Source of the DNA: Leifsonia sp. C5G2
Lineage (GTDB): Bacteria; Actinomycetota; Actinomycetes; Actinomycetales; Microbacteriaceae
DNA length: 64,000 nt
Assembly (NCBI RefSeq): GCF_013359685.1
Contig: NZ_JABFMV010000002.1
Coordinates: 292,360-356,359 of the forward strand
Direction of reading: 5' to 3'
This document shows, piece by piece, positions 50,107-57,744 of the stretch (position 1 is the stretch's first letter; each line of letters opens with the position of its first letter). The position numbers and the translations under genes were made by a program. The notes below the pieces were generated by a model that saw only the letters and a program-made list of their open reading frames with translations, ran no database searches and had not been told where the DNA came from.

Positions 50107-50523
50107 ATGAACACGCGCGCCCGCGCACTCGGCACCACGACCGTCGCCGCCTTCGCTCTGGCCGTCGGCCTCGCCGGCTGCTCCACGCTCCCGGACCCGG
50201 AGGCCACAGCGTCCGGTGGCGTCGCCTGCCTCAACCTGCGCTCGACCGCCACCAACCTGGAGGCGCTCCGAGCGTGGTGCGTCGACCACCACGATGCGGC
50301 CGCCGCGGCTGGATGGGTGAACGGGATCGAGAACTCTCTGAAGGCCGAGACGCCCGGCGACACGGCGACGGCCTCACGCCCCCACGACGCCGCAGGGAAA
50401 CTCGACGAACAGGTGCGTGCGTTGTCGGGCCCGAACGGCGACATGGCGATCGCCCAGCTTCCCGGTGTCATCGCCGACGTTCTGGGCGAGCTGACGCCCG
50501 CCCGCGACGCCGTGTGCTCCTGA
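50107..50523 (+). CDS. Small lipoprotein of unknown function
   Basis: 138 aa. Signal peptide with basic start (NTRAR) and lipobox LAGC, lipidated Cys25. The mature part is helical, with Trp residues (LEALRAWCVDHHDAAAAAGW) and a terminal Cys that could pair with others. No family recognised. ATG at 50107 with a GGGGGAA ribosome-binding site; the upstream in-frame start at 50083 would place charged residues before the signal. Convergent with the CocE-type hydrolase gene. Confidence 0.8.
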   Translation: MNTRARALGTTTVAAFALAVGLAGCSTLPDPEATASGGVACLNLRSTATNLEALRAWCVDHHDAAAAAGWVNGIENSLKAETPGDTATASRPHDAAGKLDEQVRALSGPNGDMAIAQLPGVIADVLGELTPARDAVCS

Positions 50524-50563
50524 CGGCGAAGGACGTCGGATCGATGGCGGGCCTGTCCGCGCT

Positions 50564-52348
50564 CTAGACGCCCTCCCCTCTCGTCACCTCCACGACGTCG
50601 ATCCAGCTATCGCCGCCGAAGTGGAGGGTGTTGCGGCAGAGGTACGGCGGGACGGGCAGGTCGAACTGCGCGTAGCCCTCGCTCGGGTCCATCCGAAGCA
50701 GGTCGGTCCGGCTGGCGACGTCCAGTCGGAGCTTTTCGCCTGCTCTGATCCGGGTGGGGGCGGGAGTGAGGCTGAACCGCAGCGTCACCGGCTCGCCAGG
50801 GGTCAGAGGCCTGCGAACCCCGGAGTCGATGGCGATCTCGTTCGCGGTCGAGCGTCCGACGTCCTCGGTGTGCGCAGCCGGACGGACCGCTCCCATTGAC
50901 AGCTGGTGTCGCGTGCCCTCGCGGTCGATTCGGGAGAGCCGCGCGACGACGTACGAGTCGATCTCGTTGCAGCTGAACCGCAGGTTCGCCGTCACCGGCC
51001 CGGCCAGCACCGTATCGTGGTCGGCGACCAGCTCGAAGCCGAGGGACTGCGCGGCCACGTCGTCCAGACCGCCGAGCACGGGCAGCCCGATCGGCACGGC
51101 GACCCAGGTGTTCGCACCCTCCGGGGTCTCCTCCGTTGCGAGGACGTGCGTGTCCGCGTCTGGGCCGGACGACCCCAGGTACAGGCGGAGCGCCTCCCCG
51201 TCCCGTGGAGGGAACGAGTCCGCGGCGTCGAACTCGTCAGCGCCCTCGACCCAGTACCGCACCCGTGGCTGGCCGCGGTAGCCGTTCTCGACGCCGTGGA
51301 GGACATGGTCGAAGAAGGCGAGCGCCTCGCCCTGCCACGCGTACACCGGGAGGTCGAATTGCGGGGCGCCCAGAATCATCCACCGTTGATCATCGGGCGT
51401 TCCGGCATTCTCGAACAGGTCGTAGCTGCCGAACTGGTGCAGGTTGAAGTAGCCCAGGTTCTGCACCACCACGAAAGGCACCTCGATATCGCCCAGCACG
51501 TCCGTCGACCCGGTGGGGATCGTGGAGGTCTCCCGGGTCTTGCCGTCGAACATCCAATTCACGTACATGCGCCGGACCGCGTCGACCGGGGTCTTGGACA
51601 TGAAGGAGTCGAACATCCGGTGCACGTTCTTGTGCACCAGCTTCTCCAGCAGCGGATGCGCCATGCTGTTGGTCACATGGCTGATGAGCGCGCGCCGGTC
51701 GGGCGAGATGCGCTCGTCGTAGTCCTTCTGCGTGAAGTTCGCGCCCATCCAGACATCGAGGAAGAACAGCGCCGGCACCCCGCCGAAAGCCACGAGGTGG
51801 CGGTAGAAGTCGGTGCACATCTCGTTCGCGAAGAAGGCGCGCAACGCAGGGGGCCGGCGCGCAGCCACCAACGGCTGCGTCATCCCGTAGTAAGAGGTCC
51901 CGAACAGCACGACGTCGCCGTTGCACCACGGCTGCTCCGCCGCCCAGGCGATGACCTTCTCATGGTCGTCGACGTCCTGCGGGTCGAAGAACACCACTTG
52001 CTCCCCCGTTGAGCGCCCCATGCCGCGTCGCTCCACGATCACCGGGCAATACCCTCGGTCCGTGAAGACCGGCGGTGAACCGATCTCGTTCGATCCCGTG
52101 GGAATCCCCGCCGTGTGGCCCTCCGTGGTGTACGCGGCGAACGAAACGACCGCGGGGTAGCGTCCCTCCTTCTTGGGCAGGTAGACGTCGGCATGGAGCC
52201 GGGCGCCGTCGCCCACCGGGATGAACTGATCGGGGAGAGTGCGCGAGCCCAACCCCTCGAATGCCACGGCCGAAGGAGTCCAGCCTGCGTACTGCACGCC
52301 GTACGTGGAGCCCTTCACCGGGATTCGCGAGTGCTCGTGCTCGTTCAT
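50564..52348 (-). CDS. CocE/NonD family hydrolase (X-Pro dipeptidyl-peptidase-like)
   Basis: 594 aa serine hydrolase. Alpha/beta core: ADVYLPKKEGRYPAVVSFAAY near 57, nucleophile motif GTSYYG near 158, RRGMGRSTGEQ near 113. The C-terminal jelly-roll X-Pro domain has LTPGEPVTLRFSLTP and AGEKLRLDVASRTD. Family members cleave esters, amides or peptides; the substrate is unknown. No signal peptide. ATG at 52348 with GGAG upstream. Divergent from the FAD oxidoreductase gene across a dyad. Confidence 0.92.
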   Translation of the reverse strand: MNEHEHSRIPVKGSTYGVQYAGWTPSAVAFEGLGSRTLPDQFIPVGDGARLHADVYLPKKEGRYPAVVSFAAYTTEGHTAGIPTGSNEIGSPPVFTDRGYCPVIVERRGMGRSTGEQVVFFDPQDVDDHEKVIAWAAEQPWCNGDVVLFGTSYYGMTQPLVAARRPPALRAFFANEMCTDFYRHLVAFGGVPALFFLDVWMGANFTQKDYDERISPDRRALISHVTNSMAHPLLEKLVHKNVHRMFDSFMSKTPVDAVRRMYVNWMFDGKTRETSTIPTGSTDVLGDIEVPFVVVQNLGYFNLHQFGSYDLFENAGTPDDQRWMILGAPQFDLPVYAWQGEALAFFDHVLHGVENGYRGQPRVRYWVEGADEFDAADSFPPRDGEALRLYLGSSGPDADTHVLATEETPEGANTWVAVPIGLPVLGGLDDVAAQSLGFELVADHDTVLAGPVTANLRFSCNEIDSYVVARLSRIDREGTRHQLSMGAVRPAAHTEDVGRSTANEIAIDSGVRRPLTPGEPVTLRFSLTPAPTRIRAGEKLRLDVASRTDLLRMDPSEGYAQFDLPVPPYLCRNTLHFGGDSWIDVVEVTRGEGV

Positions 52349-52399
52349 GGCTGCTCCGTTCTGCGTCGATCTCCCCCTGGGTGCGGGCATCCGCTGTGG

Positions 52400-52416
52400 G
52401 TACGCTAACCGCGTAC
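52400..52416. promoter_or_regulatory. Dyad in the CocE hydrolase / FAD oxidoreductase divergent promoter
   Basis: GTACGC-TAACC-GCGTAC, a perfect 6-bp dyad. TAnnnT boxes overlap it on both strands (TACGCT plus 52401-52406; TAGCGT minus 52407-52402). It looks like a repressor site covering two back-to-back promoters. Confidence 0.5.
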
Positions 52417-52482
52417 GGGTCGCGGGTGACTGCCGAATCCTTCAGCGTCCGCTCGCTCGCATCGGATCGAGGAGACACGAGC

Positions 52483-53871
52483 ATGAGCCTGAGTACGACT
52501 CTCCGCCAGGCGGGAGTGTCCCGCGTGCTCGAGCCGCGAGATGACGGCTACAGCGACGCGGTGGCCGGCTTCGACACTGGCCAGCCGATCAGACCAGACA
52601 TCGTGGTGGACGCGCAGACAGCCGCAGACGTCGCCTCCGCCGTCGCGGTCGCCGCCGACCACACGACCAAGGTCACCGTGCTCGGCTCCGGCCACGGACT
52701 GCTCCGACCGATCCACCACGGGCTGGCGATCACCGTTCGGTCGCTGACCGGCGTGCGCATCGACCCCGCGGCTCGGACCGCGACGATCGGTGCAGGCTGC
52801 AGCTGGGATCCCGTCGTCGCCGCGGCCGCGCAGCACGGGCTCGCAGCGCCGTGCGGTTCGGCCCCGTCGGTCGGAGTCACCGGGTATCTGCTCGGTGGTG
52901 GATGCGGGCCCCTCATCAGCAGCATCGGCTTCAGCTCGGACTATGTCCTGTCTTTCGACGTCGTCACGCCGGCCGACGGGCCGATCACGGTCTCGGCAGA
53001 CAGCCACCCCGAGCTGTTCCGGGCCATGCGCGGTGGCAAGTGCGGTTTCGGCGTCGTCACCTCGATCGTCGTGAGACTGCTCCCGTTCAGCGAGATCGTC
53101 GGGGGCGGACTCTTCTTCGCCGCCGAGGATGTCCCGAAGGTGCTCTCGACCTACGCCGAGTGGGCGCCTGGCCTCCCCGCGACCTCCACGACATCCGTCG
53201 CCCTCCTGCGCCTGCCCGCCGTCGACACCGTCCCCGCAGAGATCCGCGGTCGGCACATCGCCCAGGTGCGATTCGCCTCCCTCGACCCGATCAGCAACTC
53301 AGACAGCCAACTCGCCGCCCTCACCGGCGCAGCGCGGCCACTGCTGAACACGGTCGGACCACTCCCCTACGCCCGCATCGGAACGGTCCACAACGACCCG
53401 ACGGAACCGATGCCCGTCGCGAACGGGACCGCCTCGCTCGACAAGCTGACGCCTGCGACCATCGACGCTCTGCTCACCGCCGCCGGGCCCGACTCCGACC
53501 TGCCGCTGTCGTCGGTCGAGATCCGCACTCTCGGACACGCCGCCCATCAGCCGACAGGGGGCGACGACAGCGTCGGCGGTCGGTCAGCGTCACACATCCT
53601 CAACGTCTACGCGGCGCAGGCGGCCGGCATCGCCGATGACACGCGCCTCGCCGCTGTCCGCACCGCGCTGGACTCCACCACCCCGTGGCAGGGGCCGACG
53701 ACGCTGATCAACTTCGTCGGCCGGGCCAACACAGCAGCCGCCGTCGCCGGATCGTGGAGTGTCGAGCAGCGCGATCGACTCGTGAAGGTCCGCAGGGAAC
53801 ACGACCCTGACGAGCTCTTCGCCTTTCCGCCCCAGCCCGTCGACGGTCTTGCCAGTGGGCTGTCCGCGTGA
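52483..53871 (+). CDS. BBE-like FAD-binding oxidoreductase
   Basis: 462 aa, FAD_binding_4 plus C-terminal berberine-bridge domain. FAD site: VTVLGSGHGLLRP near 65 keeps the His that carries 8-alpha-histidyl FAD in the family. The second attachment Cys seems absent (GSAPSVGVTGYLLGGG, where relatives often have GSCPTVG), so FAD is probably bound through one bond. The C-terminus ends in RLVKVRREHDPDELF, the BBE signature. The substrate could be a sugar, alcohol or alkaloid-like compound. ATG at 52483 with GAGGAG upstream. Confidence 0.9.
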   Translation: MSLSTTLRQAGVSRVLEPRDDGYSDAVAGFDTGQPIRPDIVVDAQTAADVASAVAVAADHTTKVTVLGSGHGLLRPIHHGLAITVRSLTGVRIDPAARTATIGAGCSWDPVVAAAAQHGLAAPCGSAPSVGVTGYLLGGGCGPLISSIGFSSDYVLSFDVVTPADGPITVSADSHPELFRAMRGGKCGFGVVTSIVVRLLPFSEIVGGGLFFAAEDVPKVLSTYAEWAPGLPATSTTSVALLRLPAVDTVPAEIRGRHIAQVRFASLDPISNSDSQLAALTGAARPLLNTVGPLPYARIGTVHNDPTEPMPVANGTASLDKLTPATIDALLTAAGPDSDLPLSSVEIRTLGHAAHQPTGGDDSVGGRSASHILNVYAAQAAGIADDTRLAAVRTALDSTTPWQGPTTLINFVGRANTAAAVAGSWSVEQRDRLVKVRREHDPDELFAFPPQPVDGLASGLSA

Positions 53872-53923
53872 CCGTTCGCGAATCACAGCCACCAGAGCCC
53901 TGCGCCGCAACCAGGAAACGACG

Positions 53924-53948
53924 AAACCCCCGGCTTCGCCGAGGGCTT
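53924..53948 (-). terminator. Terminator of the tRNA-Gly-Cys-Val(GAC) transcript
   Basis: AAACCCCCGGC / GCCGAGGGCTT around a TTC loop. Read on the minus strand it ends GGGGGTTTCG, a fair intrinsic terminator. Nearly the same sequence follows tRNA-Val(CAC) at 54518-54541. Confidence 0.75.
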
Positions 53949-53961
53949 CTTGTTGTCTCTG

Positions 53962-54033
53962 TGGGCGATACTGGGATCGAACCAGTGACCTCTTCCGTGT
54001 CAGGGAAGCGCGCTACCGCTGCGCCAATCGCCC
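53962..54033 (-). tRNA. tRNA-Val (anticodon GAC)
   Basis: 72 nt without an encoded CCA. Acceptor GGGCGAT/ATCGCCC, anticodon stem CTTCC/GGAAG with loop CTGACAC giving anticodon GAC, and a GGTTCGATCCC T-arm. Last gene of the minus-strand tRNA operon. Confidence 0.96.
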
Positions 54034-54056
54034 GAGTCTGACTTGCGTCAGATTCG

Positions 54057-54127
54057 AGGTGGATACGGGATTCGAACCCGTGTATACGGCTTTGCAGGCC
54101 GCTGCCTCGCCTCTCGGCCAATCCACC
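54057..54127 (-). tRNA. tRNA-Cys (anticodon GCA)
   Basis: 71 nt. Acceptor GGTGGAT/ATCCACC, anticodon loop CTGCAAA with anticodon GCA, T-arm GGGTTCGAATCCC. CCA not encoded. Middle gene of the tRNA operon. Confidence 0.96.
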
Positions 54128-54193
54128 GAACGCCACAACACGGAAAAACCGTACCGTACCCGAGAGGCCCGATCCGAAGACCGGGCCGACTCG

Positions 54194-54266
54194 AGCGGAT
54201 GACGAGACTCGAACTCGCGACCCTCACCTTGGCAAGGTGATGCGCTACCAACTGCGCTACATCCGC
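54194..54266 (-). tRNA. tRNA-Gly (anticodon GCC)
   Basis: 73 nt. Acceptor GCGGATG/CATCCGC, anticodon stem TCACC/GGTGA with loop TTGCCAA, anticodon GCC. CCA not encoded. First gene of the minus-strand operon. Confidence 0.96.
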
Positions 54267-54274
54267 ATTTCGTT

Positions 54275-54329
54275 CCGCAGTTCCCTGCGGCACTTGAAAG
54301 ACTCTAGCCGATCCGCGCGCGCAAGACAA
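54275..54329 (-). promoter_or_regulatory. Promoter of the tRNA-Gly-Cys-Val operon
   Basis: Minus strand TTGTCT (54329-54324), 17-bp spacer, TAGAGT (54306-54301). A CCGCAG-N4-CTGCGG stem (54275-54290) lies between the start point and tRNA-Gly, possibly a processing signal. Confidence 0.7.
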
Positions 54330-54400
54330 AACCGGACAGGCCGTCCGGGTGTGTCGCCGGGCGGGCCCGTGTCGATGTGCATCCGGGCCTCCGAGTCGGC

Positions 54401-54406
54401 TAGTAT
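54401..54406 (+). promoter_or_regulatory. tRNA-Val(CAC) -10 box
   Basis: TAGTAT, 31 bp before the mature tRNA; the -35 is weak. Confidence 0.55.
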
Positions 54407-54437
54407 CGAATCTCGCAGCCGCTGAAGCGGGTGCGGA

Positions 54438-54510
54438 TGGGCGATTGGCGCAGTTGGTAGCGCGCTTCCTTCACACGGAAGAGGTCATCAGTTCGAGTCT
54501 GGTATCGCCC
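54438..54510 (+). tRNA. tRNA-Val (anticodon CAC)
   Basis: 73 nt. Acceptor GGGCGAT/ATCGCCC, anticodon stem CTTCC/GGAAG with loop TTCACAC, anticodon CAC. CCA follows directly in the DNA (54511-54513), unlike the three other tRNAs here. Very similar to tRNA-Val(GAC) and in opposite orientation. Confidence 0.96.
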
Positions 54511-54517
54511 ACCACCA

Positions 54518-54541
54518 GAAACCCCCGGTCCGCCGAGGGTT
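54518..54541 (+). terminator. Terminator of tRNA-Val(CAC)
   Basis: AAACCCCCGG / CCGAGGGTTT with a 4-nt loop, then T and C: an intrinsic terminator 5 bp after the encoded CCA. Confidence 0.8.
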
Positions 54542-54570
54542 TCGCCGTTTCCGCAGCCGGTGCCGACTCG

Positions 54571-54620
54571 TGACGAACGGCACGTATTCGTGACGAACGG
54601 CACGTATTCGTGACGAATCG
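54571..54620. repeat. 20-bp tandem repeats, 2.5 copies
   Basis: Unit TGACGAACGGCACGTATTCG at 54571-54590 and 54591-54610 (identical), then TGACGAATCG at 54611-54620. The junctions create ATTCGT-G-ACGA(A) palindromic half-sites, with a full ATTCGTGACGAAT at the last one. Located between convergent tRNA-Val(CAC) and the PemK/MazF-like gene. Confidence 0.9.
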
Positions 54621-54627
54621 CGGCCGC

Positions 54628-55143
54628 TCAGCGCCAGCGGTAGCGCGCCGAGAGCGCCTCGCGCACGAGCGCGAACCGGCGCGCGTCCAGCGCGGCCGCC
54701 TCGCGGCGCATGCCGGCCTGGTGCACCCGGTAGACGCGGTCGAGGCGCACGAAACTCGGGCGGCGGCGGCCGTCCCACTCCCCCGTGCCGATCGGCAGGT
54801 ACTCCGGGCGCCCGGGATGCTCCTGGCTGGTCAGCGGCACGGCGAGCACGGCGCCCGACGGCTCCGCGGCCACGACCAGCACCGGCCGGTCCTTCCCGCG
54901 GCCGTCGGCCTCCTCGTAGGGCACCCAGGTCCAGACGATCTCGCCGGGGTCGGCGTCGCCGTCGAGACTCGGGGTGTACGCGGTGCGGATGCGACCGAGG
55001 CGCCGCGGGTCGACCTGCACGGTCGCGGTAGTGCCGGTACGACCCGGCTCACTCGATGGTGGGGCGGTCCTGCCCGCGCGGGAGGGGCGGAACAGCGCGG
55101 TCACTGCCGACAGGATGCTTCTCACGGATGCCACGTCGGGCAC
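54628..55143 (-). CDS. PemK/MazF-like protein, no antitoxin adjacent
   Basis: Up to 171 aa. The C-terminal about 120 residues show the PemK/MazF barrel pattern: GEIVWTWVPYEEADGRGKDRPVLVVA, then VLAVPLTSQEH and SFVRLDRVYRV. Such proteins are often mRNA interferases but many solitary copies have other or unknown roles. The start is uncertain: ATG at 55143 overlaps the upstream Amt-like gene by 95 bp, and internal GTG codons (for example at residue 8) are possible. Residues 1-50 are low-complexity. Confidence 0.7.
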   Translation of the reverse strand: MPDVASVRSILSAVTALFRPSRAGRTAPPSSEPGRTGTTATVQVDPRRLGRIRTAYTPSLDGDADPGEIVWTWVPYEEADGRGKDRPVLVVAAEPSGAVLAVPLTSQEHPGRPEYLPIGTGEWDGRRRPSFVRLDRVYRVHQAGMRREAAALDARRFALVREALSARYRWR

Positions 55144-56293
55144 GATAGCGGACGCGCGTCAGCCCGATCGTGAAGCGCAGGGCCAGCCCGAGCAGCAGCG
55201 ACACGGTGACGGAGTACAGCAGCACCGCCATCCCGGCGATCCCCTGCGCGATGAACAGGTCGAAGTTGCCGCTGTCGACCATCCCGCTGCCGGTCGCGAA
55301 GAGGCCGGGGAAGAGCAGGCCCACGAGCCCGCCGACGATCGCGATGACGCAGAGCCTCAGCGCCGGGCCGAAGCGCGCCCGGGCCGCGAGGTCGAGCATC
55401 GTCGCGCAGGCCAGCGACGACAGCGCGCCGACGAGCATGCACCAGCCGAGCGTCAGCACACCGGATGCGGCGGTCACGGCCACCAGACCGGCGAACGCAC
55501 CGCAGAGCGCACTGCTGAGGGTGGGACGCCGGAGCAGCACGGCATCCACCAGCATCCACATCAGAACCCCGGTCGCCGAGGCCAGGAAGCCGCCGACCGC
55601 CATCAGCGACGCGTAGGCGTCGAGCGCGGCCTCGGAGCCGACGATGAGGCCCAGCCAGCCCACCCACAGCATCGCCCCGCCGATGGCCATGAGCGTCGGG
55701 CGCGGCGACAGCGGCGGCAGGTGCTCGCTCCGCCCGCCCGCCAGCAGGAGCCCGACCGCACTGCCGCCTGCGGCGACGACCAGGAGCGCTCCCCCGAAGT
55801 CGACGACGTGAAGGCCCGCGACCGCCCAGCCGTCGTCGAGCGCGAACACCCCGTACGCCACCGGGTAGACCACGAGCGGCAGCCAGAACACGGCGAACAC
55901 GATCCAGGCCCGCAGGGTCACGCGCGACGCCACCGCGACCGCCACGACGGCGGTGACCAGGACCAGCACGGCGATGAGGTAGCCCGCCCGCGCCGCAGGG
56001 TATGGCGACGAGGATGCGGGGTCGGTGCCGGCGACGGCGGCAAGACCCGGGTCCGGCACGCCGAGCAGGTGCCGCACGAGCGGCCGGCCGGTCACCGCGC
56101 CATACCCGCCGAGCACCGAGAGCACGACCGCGACGGCCGCCCCCACCAGCACGAACCGGAACGCGCGTGTCGCCCGGGCGCGGCCCGCCATCCCGCCGGA
56201 GAAGAGCGCCAGTCCGAAGGCGGCCAGCAGTACGAGCGCGCCGCAGAAGAACAGCAGCAGCGCGTCCACCTGGTCGGGCGTCGCGTGAGCCAT
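55049..56293 (-). CDS. Degenerate Amt-family membrane protein lacking the twin histidines
   Basis: 414 aa from ATG at 56293 (AHATPDQVDALLLFF), with AAGGAGAGG upstream. About eleven hydrophobic segments. It aligns with the neighbouring AmtB over most of its length (WIVFAVFWLPLVVYPVAYGVF; GGAMLWVGWLGLIVGSEAALD; GGLVGLLF), but conduction residues are lost: no His in VVDFGGALLVVAAGG (AmtB has VH at 178-179), Ala318 where AmtB has His328, and Tyr105/Val109 for the gate pair Phe111/Phe115. The structural Asp of DFxGG is kept. It is not expected to conduct ammonium as AmtB does; a sensing or structural role is possible. It occupies the place where glnK usually follows amtB. Confidence 0.85.
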   Translation of the reverse strand: MAHATPDQVDALLLFFCGALVLLAAFGLALFSGGMAGRARATRAFRFVLVGAAVAVVLSVLGGYGAVTGRPLVRHLLGVPDPGLAAVAGTDPASSSPYPAARAGYLIAVLVLVTAVVAVAVASRVTLRAWIVFAVFWLPLVVYPVAYGVFALDDGWAVAGLHVVDFGGALLVVAAGGSAVGLLLAGGRSEHLPPLSPRPTLMAIGGAMLWVGWLGLIVGSEAALDAYASLMAVGGFLASATGVLMWMLVDAVLLRRPTLSSALCGAFAGLVAVTAASGVLTLGWCMLVGALSSLACATMLDLAARARFGPALRLCVIAIVGGLVGLLFPGLFATGSGMVDSGNFDLFIAQGIAGMAVLLYSVTVSLLLGLALRFTIGLTRVRYRARRGIREKHPVGSDRAVPPLPRGQDRPTIE

Positions 56294-56340
56294 GCCTCTC
56301 CTTCGCCGGAAACCGTCACCCACACCCTAGCGACAGCGGA

Positions 56341-56370
56341 ACGGGGCGCCGCCCGAAGGCGGCACCCCGT
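56341..56370 (-). terminator. Terminator after amtB
   Basis: ACGGGG-C-GCCGCC pairs with GGCGGC-A-CCCCGT around a CGAA loop: two 6-bp stems with one mismatch, 23 bp past the amtB stop and upstream of the Amt-like gene, so the two may be separately transcribed. Confidence 0.7.
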
Positions 56371-56392
56371 CCGATGCCTGGAAGACGCGCGC

Positions 56393-57676
56393 TCAGACCG
56401 TCTCGAGCGCGTAGCCCTCCTCGCCGTGCACGACCGTGTCGACACCGGCCAGCTCGTCCTCGTTCTTGATCCGGAAGCCGATCGTCTTCTGGATGACCCA
56501 GCCGATGGCGTAGGCCAGCACGAAGGAGTAGATCAGGACCGCGAAGGCTCCCGCCGCCTGGACGCCCAGCTGGTAGAAGCTGCCGCCGTAGAGGAGGCTG
56601 GAGAACTGGTCCGTCGCCTCGCCCTTCGAGTTGTAGATGTGGGTGAAGCCGAAGACGCCGATCCACAGCGTTCCGATGAGGCCGCCGACGAGGTGGATGC
56701 CGACCACGTCGAGCGAGTCGTCGAAGCCGAGGCGGAACTTCAGGTCGATGGCCAGGGCGCAGACGGCGCCGGCGACCAGGCCGAGGAGGATCGCGAAGCC
56801 CGGGGTCAGGATGTTACAGGCCGGGGTGATCGCGACCAGACCGGCGACGGCACCCGACGCGGCACCGATCGAGGTCGGCTTGCCGTCCTTGAACTTCTCC
56901 ACGATCAGCCAGCCGATCGTCGCCGCGGCGGGAGCTGCCAGGGTGTTGACCCAGGCGATCGCGGCGACGCCGTCGACCGCGGCCTCGGAGCCTGCGTTGA
57001 AGCCGAACCAGCCGAACCACAGCAGAGCCGCGCCGAGCAGCGTCAGGGGGACGTTGTGCGGCTTGGACATGCCCTTCTGGAACCCGACGCGCTTGCCGAG
57101 GACGAGGGCCAGGGCGAGACCCGCGGCACCGGCGTTGATGTGCACTGCGGTGCCGCCGGCGAAGTCGTTCACGTGGAGCACGGCCGGGGCCCAGCCGTCG
57201 GCGAGGTTGAAGACCCAGTACGCGACCGGGAAGTAGACGACGGTCACCCAGATGCCGGCGAACACCATCCAGGAGCCGAACTTGGCGCGGTCGGCGATCG
57301 CGCCCGAGATCAGGGCGACGGTGATTATGGCGAAGGTGGCCTGGAAGCCGGCGAAGGCGAGGCCGCCCAGGTCGGGCGTGATGCCGTCCTTGCCCATCAG
57401 GCTGGAGAGGAACCAGTCCGGCGTTCCGAGCCAGTGGGGGATGCTGGGGGGACCGAACGCGAGGCCGTAGCCGTAGACGACCCAGAGGACGCCGACCAGG
57501 GCCATCGCCCCGAAGCTCATCATCATCATGCTGATGACGCTCTTCGCTCGGACCATGCCGCCGTAGAAGAAGGCGACACCGGGGGTCATCAGCAGGACGA
57601 GGGCTGCGGCGACCAGGAGCCATAGGGCGTTGACCGTCCCCGCCTCCGCGTAGTCCGCTGCTGTGTGGAGCACCAT
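56393..57676 (-). CDS. amtB: Ammonium transporter AmtB
   Basis: 427 aa, eleven transmembrane helices, no cleavable signal. Conduction features are intact: gate Phe111 and Phe115 (FQATFAIITVALISGA), Asp171 in NDFAGGTAVHINAG, and twin histidines His179 and His328 (VVGIHLVGGLIG). C-terminal cytoplasmic tail GVDTVVHGEEGYALETV is the form that binds PII in other bacteria, although no glnK gene is in this window. ATG at 57676; a GlnR-type box lies about 70-106 bp upstream. Confidence 0.97.
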   Translation of the reverse strand: MVLHTAADYAEAGTVNALWLLVAAALVLLMTPGVAFFYGGMVRAKSVISMMMMSFGAMALVGVLWVVYGYGLAFGPPSIPHWLGTPDWFLSSLMGKDGITPDLGGLAFAGFQATFAIITVALISGAIADRAKFGSWMVFAGIWVTVVYFPVAYWVFNLADGWAPAVLHVNDFAGGTAVHINAGAAGLALALVLGKRVGFQKGMSKPHNVPLTLLGAALLWFGWFGFNAGSEAAVDGVAAIAWVNTLAAPAAATIGWLIVEKFKDGKPTSIGAASGAVAGLVAITPACNILTPGFAILLGLVAGAVCALAIDLKFRLGFDDSLDVVGIHLVGGLIGTLWIGVFGFTHIYNSKGEATDQFSSLLYGGSFYQLGVQAAGAFAVLIYSFVLAYAIGWVIQKTIGFRIKNEDELAGVDTVVHGEEGYALETV

Positions 57677-57744
57677 GCGAATTGTCTACCTCTCTGTGCG
57701 TGCACCCCTCGGGTTTCGGGGTGGAGCCAGTCTTGGACCAGGAG

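Noticed and set aside
53962-54620. Integrated element using the tRNA genes as attachment site
   Set aside because: No integrase gene and no duplicated tRNA 3' end bounding a segment were found; the 20-bp repeats do not match a tRNA end.
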